Origin: Anaeramoeba flamelloides | Lineage: Eukaryota; Metamonada; Anaeramoebidae | Assembly (NCBI GenBank): GCA_027625915.1 | Contig: JANTQA010000075.1 | Span: forward strand, 930,001-994,000 | Length of the DNA stretch: 64,000 nucleotides | Direction: 5' to 3' | In this document: in pieces, positions 46,310 through 58,317 of the stretch | Position numbering within the stretch: the stretch's first letter is position 1 | Layout of the letters: each line of letters opens with the position of its first letter | Position numbers and translations under genes: made by a program | Notes under the pieces: generated by a model | Database searches by the model: none | Seen by the model: the letters and a program-made list of their open reading frames with translations, nothing else | What the model was told of the DNA's origin: nothing

Positions 46310-49300
46310 ATGTTTGAAAGCTCAAAAAAAGCGTTTATCATAACATTGGTAATTTTCCAAATTGCAATCTTTTTTATATTTGGATTTTGGTTCAAATATG
46401 ACGAGTCTCTTGACGAAACGCAGGATCACGAACATGATCACCGAACGGAATATTATTATACCTATTACTCTGATGTAGCTGTTATGGTCTTGGTTGGTTT
46501 TGGATTCCTAATGACCTTCTTAAAAAAGTATGGAATATCGGCACTTGGATACACTTTTTTACTTGCTTGCTTTTGTGTCCAATTAACAATAATTTTCAAT
46601 GCCTTCTGGATCCAGATTGACAAATATGAAAAATTGAAAGAATATTCACTAACTGTCGAAGCACTAATCGAAGGAATGTTTGGAGCTGCCACAGTTATGA
46701 TCTCTTTTGGTGCTGTTTTAGGTACACTTACTCCTCTTAGCTTTAATAGTTTTTTTTTTTGTTTTTCGTTTCTTTTTTTTATTAGCCTATTATTATTATT
46801 ATTATTATAAACCTCCTAAAAGCAACCAATTTCTTTGTCAAAAACTTAATTACACAACCGTTTCTGAATATTAATCACATGTTTTTTTTTTTTTTTTTTT
46901 TTAATATTTTTCACAATCTCGATCTGTTGGTATCAACCAAAACAACCCCTTTACAAATTTCTTTCAAAATCTGAAAATCAACAAAAGGAAAAACTACACC
47001 AACCCAATTAATCTTGATAGCCTTTTTCGAGTTGATCTTTTACTCATGCAATATCTTTGTATCAATCTACAAAATCCAAGCTGTTGATATTGGTGGTTCT
47101 TTGATTATTCACACCTTTGGAGCATATTTTGGAATGGGCTTAACATCAGTTTTAACTTCCAAAAAGGAAACACTCAACCACCCCAAGGATTCAAGCACTC
47201 GGATTTCTGATGTTTTTTCTTTAATAGGAACAATTTTCCTATGGCTATTCTGGCCTAGCTTCAATGGCGCTCTTGGTGTGCCAGGAAGCAGATTTAGAGT
47301 AATAATTAACACCGTTTATTCACTTTGTGGCAGTTGTGTGATAACTTTTATCACTTCCGCTTTACTTCATAAAGGTTTTTATTACATTTTTCTTTTTTTT
47401 TTTTACTTTTTCTTCTTTGAATATTTTTTTCCTTTCTTATCAACGGTTTTAAGATTTTCTTTCTTATTTTTCTCTTTGCCGATTTTTCAAACTATTTTTA
47501 ATCTTACCCATAGGAAAATTCAGTCCTGTTGATATTCAAAATGCAACTTTAGCTGGTTTGTGAATTTATTTTATTTTTTTTTTCTTTTCTGATTTGCTTT
47601 TCTAAAAAATTTTACCACTTGAAGAGCCATTAATTACAAAAAACAATATTCTTTGAGTCGTTCCAAAAATACTACATCAAAATTTGGAAGATTGAGAACA
47701 GTTTTTTGCAACACCCTTTTCCAAATTTCATTTTTTTTGAACAAGAATTCCAATTATTAATACTTTTGCATTTAATGGTTTATTTGAACGACAAACCGAC
47801 TCATTGTATTATTCTTTAACCAACAGAAATAACCTTTATTTTAATTAGTTCCCGTTGTTGATATTTTTTGAAATTATTAACCAAAAATTGTTTCTAATTT
47901 TCAAAAAAAATAATGAAGGTTTACTGAAATATTCTGAATTTTTTTTTTTTCATTCCATTTTTCTCAAAATCAAAGTTTGTTACAAACCTCTATTGTGTTC
48001 TTTCAATTACTACTGATAGTACACTTCCAGATTTATTCATGGGTTTTATAGTTGTCGGAAAATATCCAAGATCTTGCTGGTATTTGTATAAAAAATGGGA
48101 AAAAATTTTGACTCCGTTTTCCTTATTTTTCTTTTTTAGAAATAGAGTTTTCAAAGAAGAAAAAGTTGTAATTTATGACGTCTGTTTGGAAAAAAAAAAA
48201 AAAATGAAAATGAGGTGAAAATTTTTCTGATTTATTATTCAAATACCATTATCTTAGCACCTCAGGAATTTTATTTTTACGCTTGTGTACTACCACCTCA
48301 TGGATTATAGATCAACTTTTTTTAAAAAAGAAGAAAAAAAAACAATATATAGACTCGTTTTTTCGAAAGTTTCTCAGATTTAAAAAAAATGTTCCAAATG
48401 GTTAAAGGCAGTCACAAGTTACCCGTGGTTGATCTTGAAATCATAAGATATTTTTTACAAAGATCCTAAAAGTCCCTTTTTGGAAAATTATTTAAATTTT
48501 ATTGAAAAGCTGGAAAAAGAATGTAAAATAATGAAAAAAGAAGCCTTAAAACAATATTTTAAAAATTTAGTTTTTCCTCCAATTGAACAGGAAAATAGTT
48601 AAGGGTGTAGTATTTTTTAACTTGTCAAGATCTCGAAAAAAATTAAATTTGTACTTTGTGTTTCGACTTATGAAATGGATGAGTTAACCTCATCTAAACA
48701 ATTTATTAATTTGAGTCTCTTTTTTGAAATCCAAAATTCACATGTTTCCAATATAAAACGAAAAAAAATAACCTATTATTTTGATTAACAATTAAGTTAA
48801 CTCTTGAAAATGTGGAAAAACATATTTTTCGTTTTATATTGGAAAGTATTGATTTCGAAAGAAAATTTTTTATTTGGTTATTATATTTAATAATTAATAT
48901 TTCAATTCAAATCTTAACCAATAAACTAATTGAAGTATAGGTGATTTAATAAATGAATATTTGATAGAAGTTTAACAACAGTTTCTCAAATAAATTGAGA
49001 TCCATTCTGCAAAAAAATTTTTTTCTTTAAAGATTTAAAAAAGTTGTTTTCTGATTTTCAAAAAATGAATAACAATTACAAAAAAATTTTTTTAAACAAA
49101 TATTCTGGTCTTATTCACAAGAACCCTTATAACAATTCAAATCATTTTTGTCCGAAATCAAAATTTGATTTTGAATTTTGAGGATCAAATTAACAAAGTT
49201 CCCAAATGTATTCAAGAAAATTTTATTTTGAAAAATCGAATTTCATCTTAAAACAAAAACACAATTTTAAAGTAAAATTTTTAAATGACTTCAAAACTTC

Positions 49301-52300
49301 AATGATTACAACTATCCTTCTTAAATCAACACAATTATTTTTCAATTAGTTGAATATATCAATTTTTTTGGTTAACCAAAACAATTATCTCAAATTAGAA
49401 AAAAATCTTTATATTAATATTTCTGGCAATATGGGCTTGTTATTGAATAATAATGATGGAAATGGCAATAAACATGTTAAAAAAGTATTTATAATGTGAG
49501 AAATAAAATGAATTTAAAGGTTTTCTTTTTCATAAAAAATGGGAAAAAAAAATCCTCTCACAAAAAAAAATATTCTTTTTTGGGTTTATTAGTCGATCAG
49601 AATTTTTTGACACTTAGGATCTACAAAATTTGTAAGTAGAGAATACCACCAATAATATATTTTAAATTTTTGCCTTGCTGTCGCAGAAGAATGATTCCAA
49701 TAAATAAAGAATCATTTTTTATTTTTAACAACTACTCTTATTTGATTGCAAATTTTTAAAGATCTTGAACAAGAAATTATTGTTCAAAGATCATTGAGAA
49801 TTCATAATATAATTATCAACTAACTACAAGTCAAAATAGTCCAAAATGATGGTCCAACATGAACCTTTGAAAAAGAAAGTCAAAAGCCAAAAGCCAAAAG
49901 AAAAAAAAAAATTAAAAATGTCCAACAAAAAAATGATTTTCAACCAGTTCAGAAAATAGTTCAACTGAAGCATGGCAACTGTTCTACCGAGACTTTTGAA
50001 AAACTTTTTTTGTTCTTCATTTTTAATTCAACACAAAGTAAGAAAAAAATTAATTGATCTGAATTTTACTTTTTTTTTTGTTCATAGTCTTTTCGATGTT
50101 TTTGTATTTTTTTTGACTGCATTCAACAAAATAACTTTATCTTATACAATACTCTCTTGCACTCAAATATTCTCCTATTTTATAATCACTCAAGATCCAA
50201 AATTGGAAAATACTGATAAATTCAAAAAAAAAGTTTAAATGTTTTTAGTATAATTTCCTTTTTACAATTTTATCTTTGTAAATTTTTTTAACTTATTTTG
50301 AAGTAAGAATTTTTTTGTTTTAAATACAAAGAAACTTTTTTAATCAGTTGATTTGCAAGGTGTTTCTTGAAATAAAATTTTTTGAAAGCAGAGCACTCAT
50401 ATTTAAAAAAAAAACGAAATTGAAGAAAAAATTGTTTTATCTGTTTTGCAATTTATCAGTATTTACTTACGCTAAGATGTATAAAAACGGTTATCCTATT
50501 TGTTCAAAAAATAAAACCAAATCTGTTTGAAATCTGAACATTTTCAATTATAATTGTTATGAAAAGAACCTAAAGTAAATCAGAGCCGAATCTTGAATTT
50601 TTCACTTTTTTGGAACATTTAGTTTTATTAAATTTTTAAACTGTGTTTTGTATCAGGAAATGTGTCTTGATGAATAATTGAAATAAATCAAAGAGTAAAT
50701 CAATAAAATAGATTTGAGAAAGTGTGTATTTTAAAAACAAATCTTTTCTTTACAGCCAGTTCCACTTTTAACACACATACTTTCATAGAAAATTAAGGCC
50801 CCAAAAAAATTCCAAATTAAAGCACAAAATTCAAATTCTAGTAAAATAATTTGTTTAAAAAAAAATTCCAAAAAAATGTGCTGTAATTTGTGATTTTATT
50901 GTTCTTTAAATTTCTTTCAAAAGTTTTTGTCTTAAAAGTGGAACTGACTGTATTCTCAATTAAACAAAAAAGATCACCATTTCAAATAAACTTGTAGAAA
51001 ATACGATTGAAAAAAATTTTTCATTCAAAGTATTTTTTATATGATTTGTTTCTTCTTTAATTTCTTGATTTGAAGGGTTTAAACAAAATATAAATTTCAA
51101 GTTTTTTCCACACTTTACTCTTTAATATTTTCGTTTAATTGAAATTTTCATTACAAAATTGCTTTCAAAAATCTCCTTACTAATATTTTTATCAAAATAA
51201 ATCAAAACAAAGAATATTTTTTGAAAGATTAGACGAAAGAAAATTTATCCACTTTGTACCCTTATTCCATTTTTGTGAATTTTTTGTGACTGATCCCAAC
51301 AATTTGAAAGGCCTGTGGCAATTATTAAAAAAATATTTTTAACAAGGAATAAACAAAATATTATCTGTTGGGGAATTAATTTAATTTTTAATACCAATTA
51401 TAACACATAAAAATATTTTTCTTAAAACAAAAAAAAAAAAAAAAGTGCATAAATTGCCTCAAGTGATCAAATTATTTGTGTTTTAATTTCTAAAATAATT
51501 TTTAAACTAATATAATCTTATAATAATGTTTATATAATATTAAAAGGTGGCGTAGCAGTAGGAACATCTGCAAATTTATATTTAACACCAGGTGGCGCAA
51601 TGGGTATTGGGCTACTCGCTGGTTTACTTTCAACAATAGGATTTAATTATATAACACCATTTTTAACAGATAAATCCAATCTTCAAGATACTTGTGGAGT
51701 TCATAATCTTCATGGAATACCTGGTAAGTTTTTTTCCTCAAATTATTTTCTTCATGAAATTTCAACTCATCAAAAGAAATAAAAGTAATAAAATAATGCC
51801 ACTAAGGCTACACATGCATGAATTAATGTAAAATAAAATAGAATTGATTGATTTTCAAAAAAAAAAAAAAAAAAAAGGGATCATCTTCATAAAATTCGAA
51901 TAAAAAAATGACAATAACTTTTTAAGATATAATAAACAACATTTTTACAAAAAAAAAAAAAAATATAAAGTTAAAATTAATTAGGTTTACAAAAAGTAAT
52001 TGCTTTTACAATTTTACTTATTATTTAATCTTAATTACAAGTTGGTTTAAAATTTTATCTTTGACATTATTATTTCCATAAACTAATTAGATTTACAAAA
52101 TAAAATATTTTTTAAATTGAGAAATATTTGCTATTTATAAGCTCAAAAATAAAATAATTTAAAATCATCAAAAAATAAAAATTCAAATAAAAATAGTTTT
52201 GTAATTGGAGTAAAATAGATTAAATTTATTAAAATACATTATTGATGTTGTTTAAATTTTATCGAATAAATTACTTGAATTTTAATTTTATTTTGATAAA

Positions 52301-55300
52301 AAAAAATAAATAAATAAAAAATAAGTACAAAAATTAATCATAACAAAATATTTATTGCAAATTAATCAATTTTTAAAAACTAAATATACTTAAATTGTCA
52401 AAACAAAAAGTAAATAAAATATTTTGAATTTAAAGATTACATTTTTTGTTCATAATAAAAGGAATTTCAAAAATTAAGCAACATTTGTATTTTTTTTTTT
52501 TTTTTTTTTTTAGAGTTGGTATTATTTCTTAAATGGGTATTTCTTAGATTTCTCATTTTCATTTTTATCTGTTTTATTGAGAAAATTAATAATTTATTTT
52601 TTTTTTAAAGCCTGTTTAAAATTACAATTTATTTTGCATTTTTTGTTTAATTTTAAAGTGAAGGTTTTCAAATTAAATTTTAATTTTTTTCTCAAAATTT
52701 AATAAACATACCAAAATCAAACCCAAAATAAGGTATTTTCCAAAAAGTTGAACATTTTTTTTTTATATTTCAACTAAAATTTTCTCTTTAAGAATGTATA
52801 TTCGTAAATTGGTAATAATAAATTAATAGGAATATTACTACTAAATGAATCAGTAATTTATTGTTTGTATTTCAAAATATTTTCAACAAGAAAATATTTC
52901 GAACAAAATAAAAAAAAATACAACTTATTTTATACAAAACAAGGTTCAAGAAAATTCAATCTAAAAACTGGCCAATATGACAACTATACAAAAGATTTTA
53001 TAAATAATTAAAATATAATTATAATTTTTTCCATTTCTACTGAAAAAATTTATCAAGATTAAACCTCTTTTTGGAACAATTTTTTTCGATCAAGAAGAAA
53101 AATAATAAACATCAATTTTTACATATAAAAATTACCACATATAAAATCGAGATCAGAAACTTTGATATCTTTAATTAAAGCAATACCCTTTCAAATAAAC
53201 AAATTGAATTATTGTAACGAGTAAATTAATGATGAATCAATTTTGGCTATTTAAATAGTTTTATTAGAATTGAGCTTCATCAAAGTATTTTAAAATAAAT
53301 TTGCCACGCTTTTTTGGAAAAAATTTTTATTTTTTTTTTATCATTTTTTGAAAGAATAAATAGAAGAAATTTGAATCCTATTTTCAATTAAGATTTAATT
53401 ATTAAAACCAACTAAAATCAATGTCTAATAATAGAATTATTATGATTATTTTTTTCCCTCATTTTTCCAATTAAAATTATGATATCATTGAAAAAAAATA
53501 TATATTGTAACAAAATTACTTTTTAACTTTTTATGAAAAAATACTAAAACTTTTCTTACAAAAAAGAGCAATTTCTCACTTTTTTTTAAAGTTTGAATTT
53601 TGAATACTTTTGTATTTGAAAACTTTTATCTTTGAAAATCATTTGAGTTTACTTTTTTTCTTTTTACATTTTTAATCGGGATTTTCCGAAAATGTGGATA
53701 TTTTTAGATTCTCAACATTTGTAGACAATTTTTTTTTCACGATCAGCTTCAAAAAGATAAATTTTATATGAGCGAAGCGAGACACTTCATTTATTATGAC
53801 TTATTTTGAATACATGATCTTAAATGACTGATATTTGCAAAGTAAATGTATATTATTATTAATTTTCCATTAATTTTGACAAAAAATAAATATACTTGGT
53901 GGGAATCGAACCTAGACCAGATGTTTTATAGAACCAAATTACAGTCCTGAAAAAATTTACAAATGTCGAGAATCTACAAATGTCTACAGAAATTTCCCTC
54001 AGCCATTTTTACAATGAAATTATCAAAAAATGTGAATTTCTAATTTGAAAGAAAAATATTTACTAAAAGATTATTAAAAAAAAATATAACAGTACATTTA
54101 AAATTACAAATAAAAAGTTTAGTCCTCTCCAAAAAAAAGCAAATAAAAAATTTTAATAAAAGTGTAACTTATTTAATGAACAATAAAATGAATTCAAAAG
54201 CAATAAAAAAATATTTTTTTTAACTAATAAAAAAAAAGAGTATGAGTAATTAATCAAAAGAAAAAATGTCAAAAAATGATTTTATAAAATTTGCAAAAAT
54301 TTAACAATAATGAATTGTATAAATCTACATGAAAATCAGATGAAATACTTATTTTTGTAATAGATCTTTGCACTTATTTTTGGAATTTAGTTTTTTACTA
54401 TTCGAGTATCGGATTAATGGAAAAAAAACATAAAATAAAAACAAATCATTTTTAATAACAATCTTTTTTTTTTTTTTTTTTTTTTTGGGATCTATCCGGT
54501 AATTTTGTATAACTGTGATTAATTTAATTAAAATTTATTATAAAAATACATCGTAAATATTTCAATGTTTATAAAATCAATTATTCTAACAATTACTTAT
54601 TTTCTTTCATAAAATATAAAATTTTTTAAATTGATTATGCTTAAATGATAATGTAAAAACTTTTTTCAAAAAAAAATCAAACATTTACTAATTTTTCACT
54701 TTTTAATAACTTCACTTATAATAAACACTATTGGTTAATAAGAGATGTTTAATCAATAATTATTTAGAAAGATATTTACAATTTAAGTTGAAAAATCTAA
54801 TTTTTCAGTTCCCTGTAAGATTTTTTCTAAATCTAATAGTAAAAAAAATAATTTGACAATTTTTTTCATCACAATTAAGAGGTTATTTTATTAATCTCTA
54901 AAAAGCATTTTAAATTTAATGAATATCTTTCAAATGGGGAATCAATTATTTGGACTATTAAAGAATTATTTATTCTTTCAAATTGAAAAAAATATTTTTT
55001 TTTTGGTTTTTCCGTTAGGTTTTTTTTAATTTTTTAAATAATCTAAAAATTTAAATAAAAATTTGGTTTATTCCAAAAGTAATAAAAAACCAGTATTCGT
55101 TTTTTTTTAATTTGAGAAATAAAAAGAAAAGTTTTGAAATTTTCGGTTAATTTCTTAAATTCAAGAAAACTTAGGAACTTGAAGGCACTCGGCCGACACT
55201 TTCGTTAGGTTTTCCATAATTTAAAAGAATTGATTAAAAAAAATTAAATTTTACTCTATTTTTTTGAATCCTGGAAAAGCGCCGTTAGGTTTTTTTTAAT

Positions 55301-56428
55301 TTTTGAAATAAAAAGAAAATTTCAAAAATTTTCAGTTTATTTCTTAAATTTAAATAAACCTAGGCACTCTACGGCACTTGACGGACACTTCCTTTAGATT
55401 TTTTTTAATTTTTGAAATAAACAGAAAATTTTTAGCTTTAGGAAACAAAGAAAATAATAAAAGTAAAATAAAAAACTAGTACACTTTCGTTAGGTTTTCC
55501 AGAATTTAAAAGAATTGAGTAAAATCAATTAAATTTTCCTCTATTCCTTGGAATCCTCGAAAACTTATGACACTTGACGACACTCTACGGCACTTGGTGT
55601 ACACACAATATTTATCATAAGTTATTTTTTTTTCTTTATTTCAGTTTCATTAGAAGAGAGTACAGCAATTTTAAAACTATTAGTTATTCTCTATTCAAGT
55701 AAATATCTCAAAGTTGAATTAAACTAAAATTCATTTTTCAATTATTTTAAAATTTTTTAACCCAAAAAAAGACACCTTTTTTTCTTGACTAGAGACTTTT
55801 TAAAAAACGAACTGCTATCAACAATAAATACAATATCGTAAAGTATTTGAAGTTATGGGATGCTGATTATTTTGTAAATAAACTTTATTACTCATGATAA
55901 AATGTACATTCAAGTATTAATTTTATCTAACTTAAAAATATGAATTTAATTTTTTCATACTCATGTATGGTTAAAATTTTTTTTATTTTTTTTTTTCAAA
56001 TTATTCTTTTTACTATTTAATAATTTTAATTTATCTTCACTAAAGGATTAATTGGTGGATTTTCTTCGGTGATTGTTGTTGGAGCAGCCAAATATAATCA
56101 TGATTGGTACAATGGTGCCTTTGAAGACATTTTCCCAAAAGGTGATCGTCAATATTTACACCAAATTGGTGCAATTTATACAACTCTCGCAATTTCTTTA
56201 ATCGGTGGTGCATTAACCGGTTTCATACTCAAATTATTCACAAGAAATTCAAATAATCCATTTGACGATAAAGAATTCTGGGTTGAAGAAGAAGAATATG
56301 GTGAATTTGACCATCCACCCGTTTCCGATGTTTATTTCCCACATGAGATAGAGTCCTCAGATATAGAAGGTTCGGATAGTATTAAGAAAGAAATGAACAG
56401 TTCATCGGATGATTCAATCAAAATATAA
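46310..56428 (+). CDS. Rh-type ammonium/ammonia channel, five exons
   Basis: Exons are 46310-46721, 46988-47374, 47514-47555 (42 nt), 51547-51723 and 56046-56428, giving 466 residues. All four introns (266, 139, 3,991 and 4,322 nt) are phase 1 with GT...AG, each splitting a Gly codon. The protein follows the Rh glycoprotein pattern throughout: DVAVMVLVGFGFLMTFLKKYG, ISFGAVLG, VDIGGSLIIHTFGAYFG, FLWLFWPSFNGA, DIQNATLAGGVAVGTSANL, LQDTCGVHNLHGIPG, then the last helices and an acidic cytosolic tail. The pore twin histidines are present (IIHTFG and NLHGIPG), as is the Asp before GGS. Rh proteins conduct NH3 across plasma or vacuolar membranes. There are about 11-12 membrane helices, the first at residues 8-28. 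The long introns hold a MITE (50753-50950), a foldback and a TIR element (53680-54005). Rh is clearly favoured over AMT. Exon 3 was found from the family motif. Confidence 0.95.
48745..48845. repeat. Perfect 21-bp hairpin in the third Rh intron
   Basis: The arms TTTCCAATATAAAACGAAAA(A) at 48745-48765 and its exact complement at 48825-48845 are separated by 59 bases. It is probably a small foldback element. The rest of this intron outside the MITE holds nothing recognisable. Confidence 0.8.
50753..50950 (+). mobile_element. TA-flanked MITE R3, copy 2 (older), in the third Rh intron
   Basis: A 198-bp foldback matches 12556-12752 in the same orientation, with TA at both sides (50751-50752, 50951-50952). 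Many substitutions separate the two arms and the two copies, so it is older than copy 1. Confidence 0.9.
53680..54005. mobile_element. TIR element with a tRNA-like remnant, in the fourth Rh intron
   Basis: An imperfect inverted repeat of about 55 bp pairs 53683-53735 with 53950-54002; its best part is agattctCaacatttgtag against agattctCgacatttgtag. Between them, on the minus strand at about 53950-53896, lies a stretch like the 3' half of a tRNA: GGACTGTAA (Tyr-type anticodon loop), an intron-sized gap, TCTGG, then GGTTCGATTCCCACCA. A D-arm and acceptor 5' strand are missing, so it is not a working tRNA gene. Confidence 0.5.
54371..54394. repeat. Possible solo end of the Tc1/mariner family
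   Basis: The stretch cacttatttttggaattta resembles the right end of the element at 26247-27274 (complement of AACTCAATTCCAAAAA). No partner end was found. Confidence 0.3.
54885..55600 (+). repeat. Repeat R8, copy 2, with tandem GTTAGGTTTT units
   Basis: The first part matches 890-1170. From about 55010 four to five degenerate units follow, each with (c)GTTAGGTTTT or similar, a T-rich stretch, AATTTTTGAAATAAA-like sequence and a tail with gGCACTcgaCGGCACTTGa-like blocks. The unit length varies (about 120-170 bp). It lies in the fourth Rh intron. Confidence 0.6.
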
Positions 56429-56803
56429 TATTTATCATTCTTAATTAATAATTAAATTCATAATCTAATAAAAAATACAAATCTTAATTTTTTTTTTATT
56501 ATTACTGGTACGTTAAACAAATGAAAACTTTATAAGATTTTTTAATTTCAACTTGTTAAAAAAAAGTAGGGCACTTGGGATCATAAGTAAAGTGAATTCA
56601 ATTGTAGATTAAATGCTTGTAAATATGATCATAGTGATTATTGTTAGAAAGTTAATCAATTTAGCTTGTTTTTATAAAACAGTTCCGAGTAGAAAAAATA
56701 CACAAAAATTATTTAATTTATAATCAAAATTATAAAATGTATTTGAATTGCAGAGGAAATACCCATCAAAGCTCTGTGGTTAGGGAAATTGAGATCTTCT
56801 TAA
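56429..56803. other. 3' flank of the Rh gene
   Basis: AT-rich; AATAAAAAATAC near 56447 may be the poly(A) signal. Confidence 0.35.
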
Positions 56804-57327
56804 GGGGAAATAATCAAATTTCAAGTTTGGTCAAATTCTCATTTTTTACAAAATAGTCAATTCCATTGAAATATATTGACCATAGGGTATTTAAAACATC
56901 CTTTACGGTAGGTTAAAGTATATTAGAGTAGGTTAGAGTAGGTATGGGTGGTTTGAATGGTATGCTCGAAAATTTTGGCAAGGATTTTGAAACAAAAATA
57001 ATTAAGAGACCTATTAGACTTCTGAAACTCGTTTTAAGAGAAAAAAATTTCCACTTAACTTTAGAGGTTAAAATTGGGTTTCGAACACATTTTTAAAAAT
57101 ATTTAGTATTGATTGATTTCAAAATTTTGGATTTTGTACAATTTAAGTAATAAAAAACTACCAATCACGAAATAATCTTTTTGCTTTTTCCTCCCACAAT
57201 TATAAAAAACCATTAAAAACTTTCATACCAATGATAATAATCAAGAAACTCTACAAAAATATGAAAAATTCCAATTTGACCAATTTTGAAATTTGACCAA
57301 ATTTGAAATTTAATAATATACCCCTTC
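56804..57327 (+). mobile_element. TIR element R1, copy B, TTAA at both sides
   Basis: The 524-bp element begins GGGGAAATAATCAAATTTCA and ends with an inverted version (TTGGTCAAATTT inside, CCCCTTC at the end). TTAA lies at 56800-56803 and 57328-57331; the right end carries three extra bases before TTAA. It aligns with the inverted copy at 7725-8251. It is non-coding. Confidence 0.8.
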
Positions 57328-57415
57328 TTAATAATATCTTTTGTTAAAAATTGTTTATTTATAATGTATATTAAATAGGCTTGGGAATAATTTGTTTTGA
57401 CATTTCAGTCAGTTC

Positions 57416-57601
57416 CACTTTTAAGACACAAACTTTAAATGATATTTAAGGGACAAAAAAATCCCAAACTAAGTCATAAAATTTGGAATGTTTTTTTTTA
57501 CAATTTATTTTTACTAGAATTTGGATTTTGTGCTTTAATTTGAGATTTTTTTTGTGCCTTAATTTTAGATGAAACTTTGTTTCTTAAAAGTGAAACTAGC
57601 T
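57416..57601 (-). mobile_element. MITE R3, copy 3 (older)
   Basis: Foldback beginning CAGTCAGTTCCACTTTTAAG, inverted relative to copies 1 and 2 as judged from the asymmetric centre. TA follows the right end; the left flank is TT, so one target site has mutated. Confidence 0.88.
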
Positions 57602-57915
57602 GTACTTATCAAGAAAATATCAAACTTTACTTTCACTCTGTTGCTTTTATCTATTTTAATAATAAATTGAGAGAAACCAAATACTATTCTTTGAAAAAAG
57701 TATGGTTTATAATCTAAATTGAAAGTTTTCGAAAAGTGTTTTCAAATTTTTAAAACAATTATTATCTATTTTTTTTTGGTTTTTAAATTTTTTTGTGTTT
57801 CTTGGAATTTTTTTTTATTAAAGGACAAACACCCAAGAAGAAAGAAGTCTTAGTGTACATAAAAGGTTAATTAATAAACATTTTTGAGATCAACTAAGGC
57901 ATTCACAGAGTCATT

Positions 57916-58290
57916 CACAAGAGTAAATAGGGACTGTTGTAAAAAATAGAGTTTTTACAATTTTGGAGATAAATAAAGTGTTCCATGCAATTACCCACAA
58001 TTTGGTAATAGTAAAAAAAAATTACGTTTTGATTTTTGGGATCAAATGGTTTTTAAATATAAAATCGTTTGGTAAATACCAATACATTGTTCGAAATATG
58101 ATTTTTTTTTTAAAATCGAAAGATTGGTATTTACCAAATGATTTTTTGATTTAACTTTTTTATTAATCTATTAAGGTAATCAGTTGATATATTTACTATT
58201 AACAAATTGTGGGTAATTGCATGGAACGCTTTATTTATCTCCAAAATTGTAAAAACTCAATTTTTTACAAAATTAATAAATACTCTTGTG
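57916..58290. mobile_element. Long-palindrome MITE, probably young
   Basis: Arms of about 90 bp are almost perfect over the inner 75 bases (57937-58012 against 58199-58274; only a few mismatches), starting CACAAGAGTA at both ends. A second, internal hairpin (TTGGTAAATACCAAT-like, about 58068-58086 and 58122-58140) lies in the centre. It is non-coding; frames inside it are chance products of the palindrome. Confidence 0.85.
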
Positions 58291-58317
58291 TGGTTGTTTT
58301 CTTTTTCTTATTACATT

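Noticed and set aside
49972-50530. Short frames in the third Rh intron (88 and 60 codons)
   Set aside because: AT-rich chance frames without motifs; they lie within an intron defined by the Rh exons on either side.
53896-53950. Functional tRNA-Tyr gene
   Set aside because: There is no D-arm and no matching acceptor stem, and the anticodon stem pairs poorly; only a remnant is supported.
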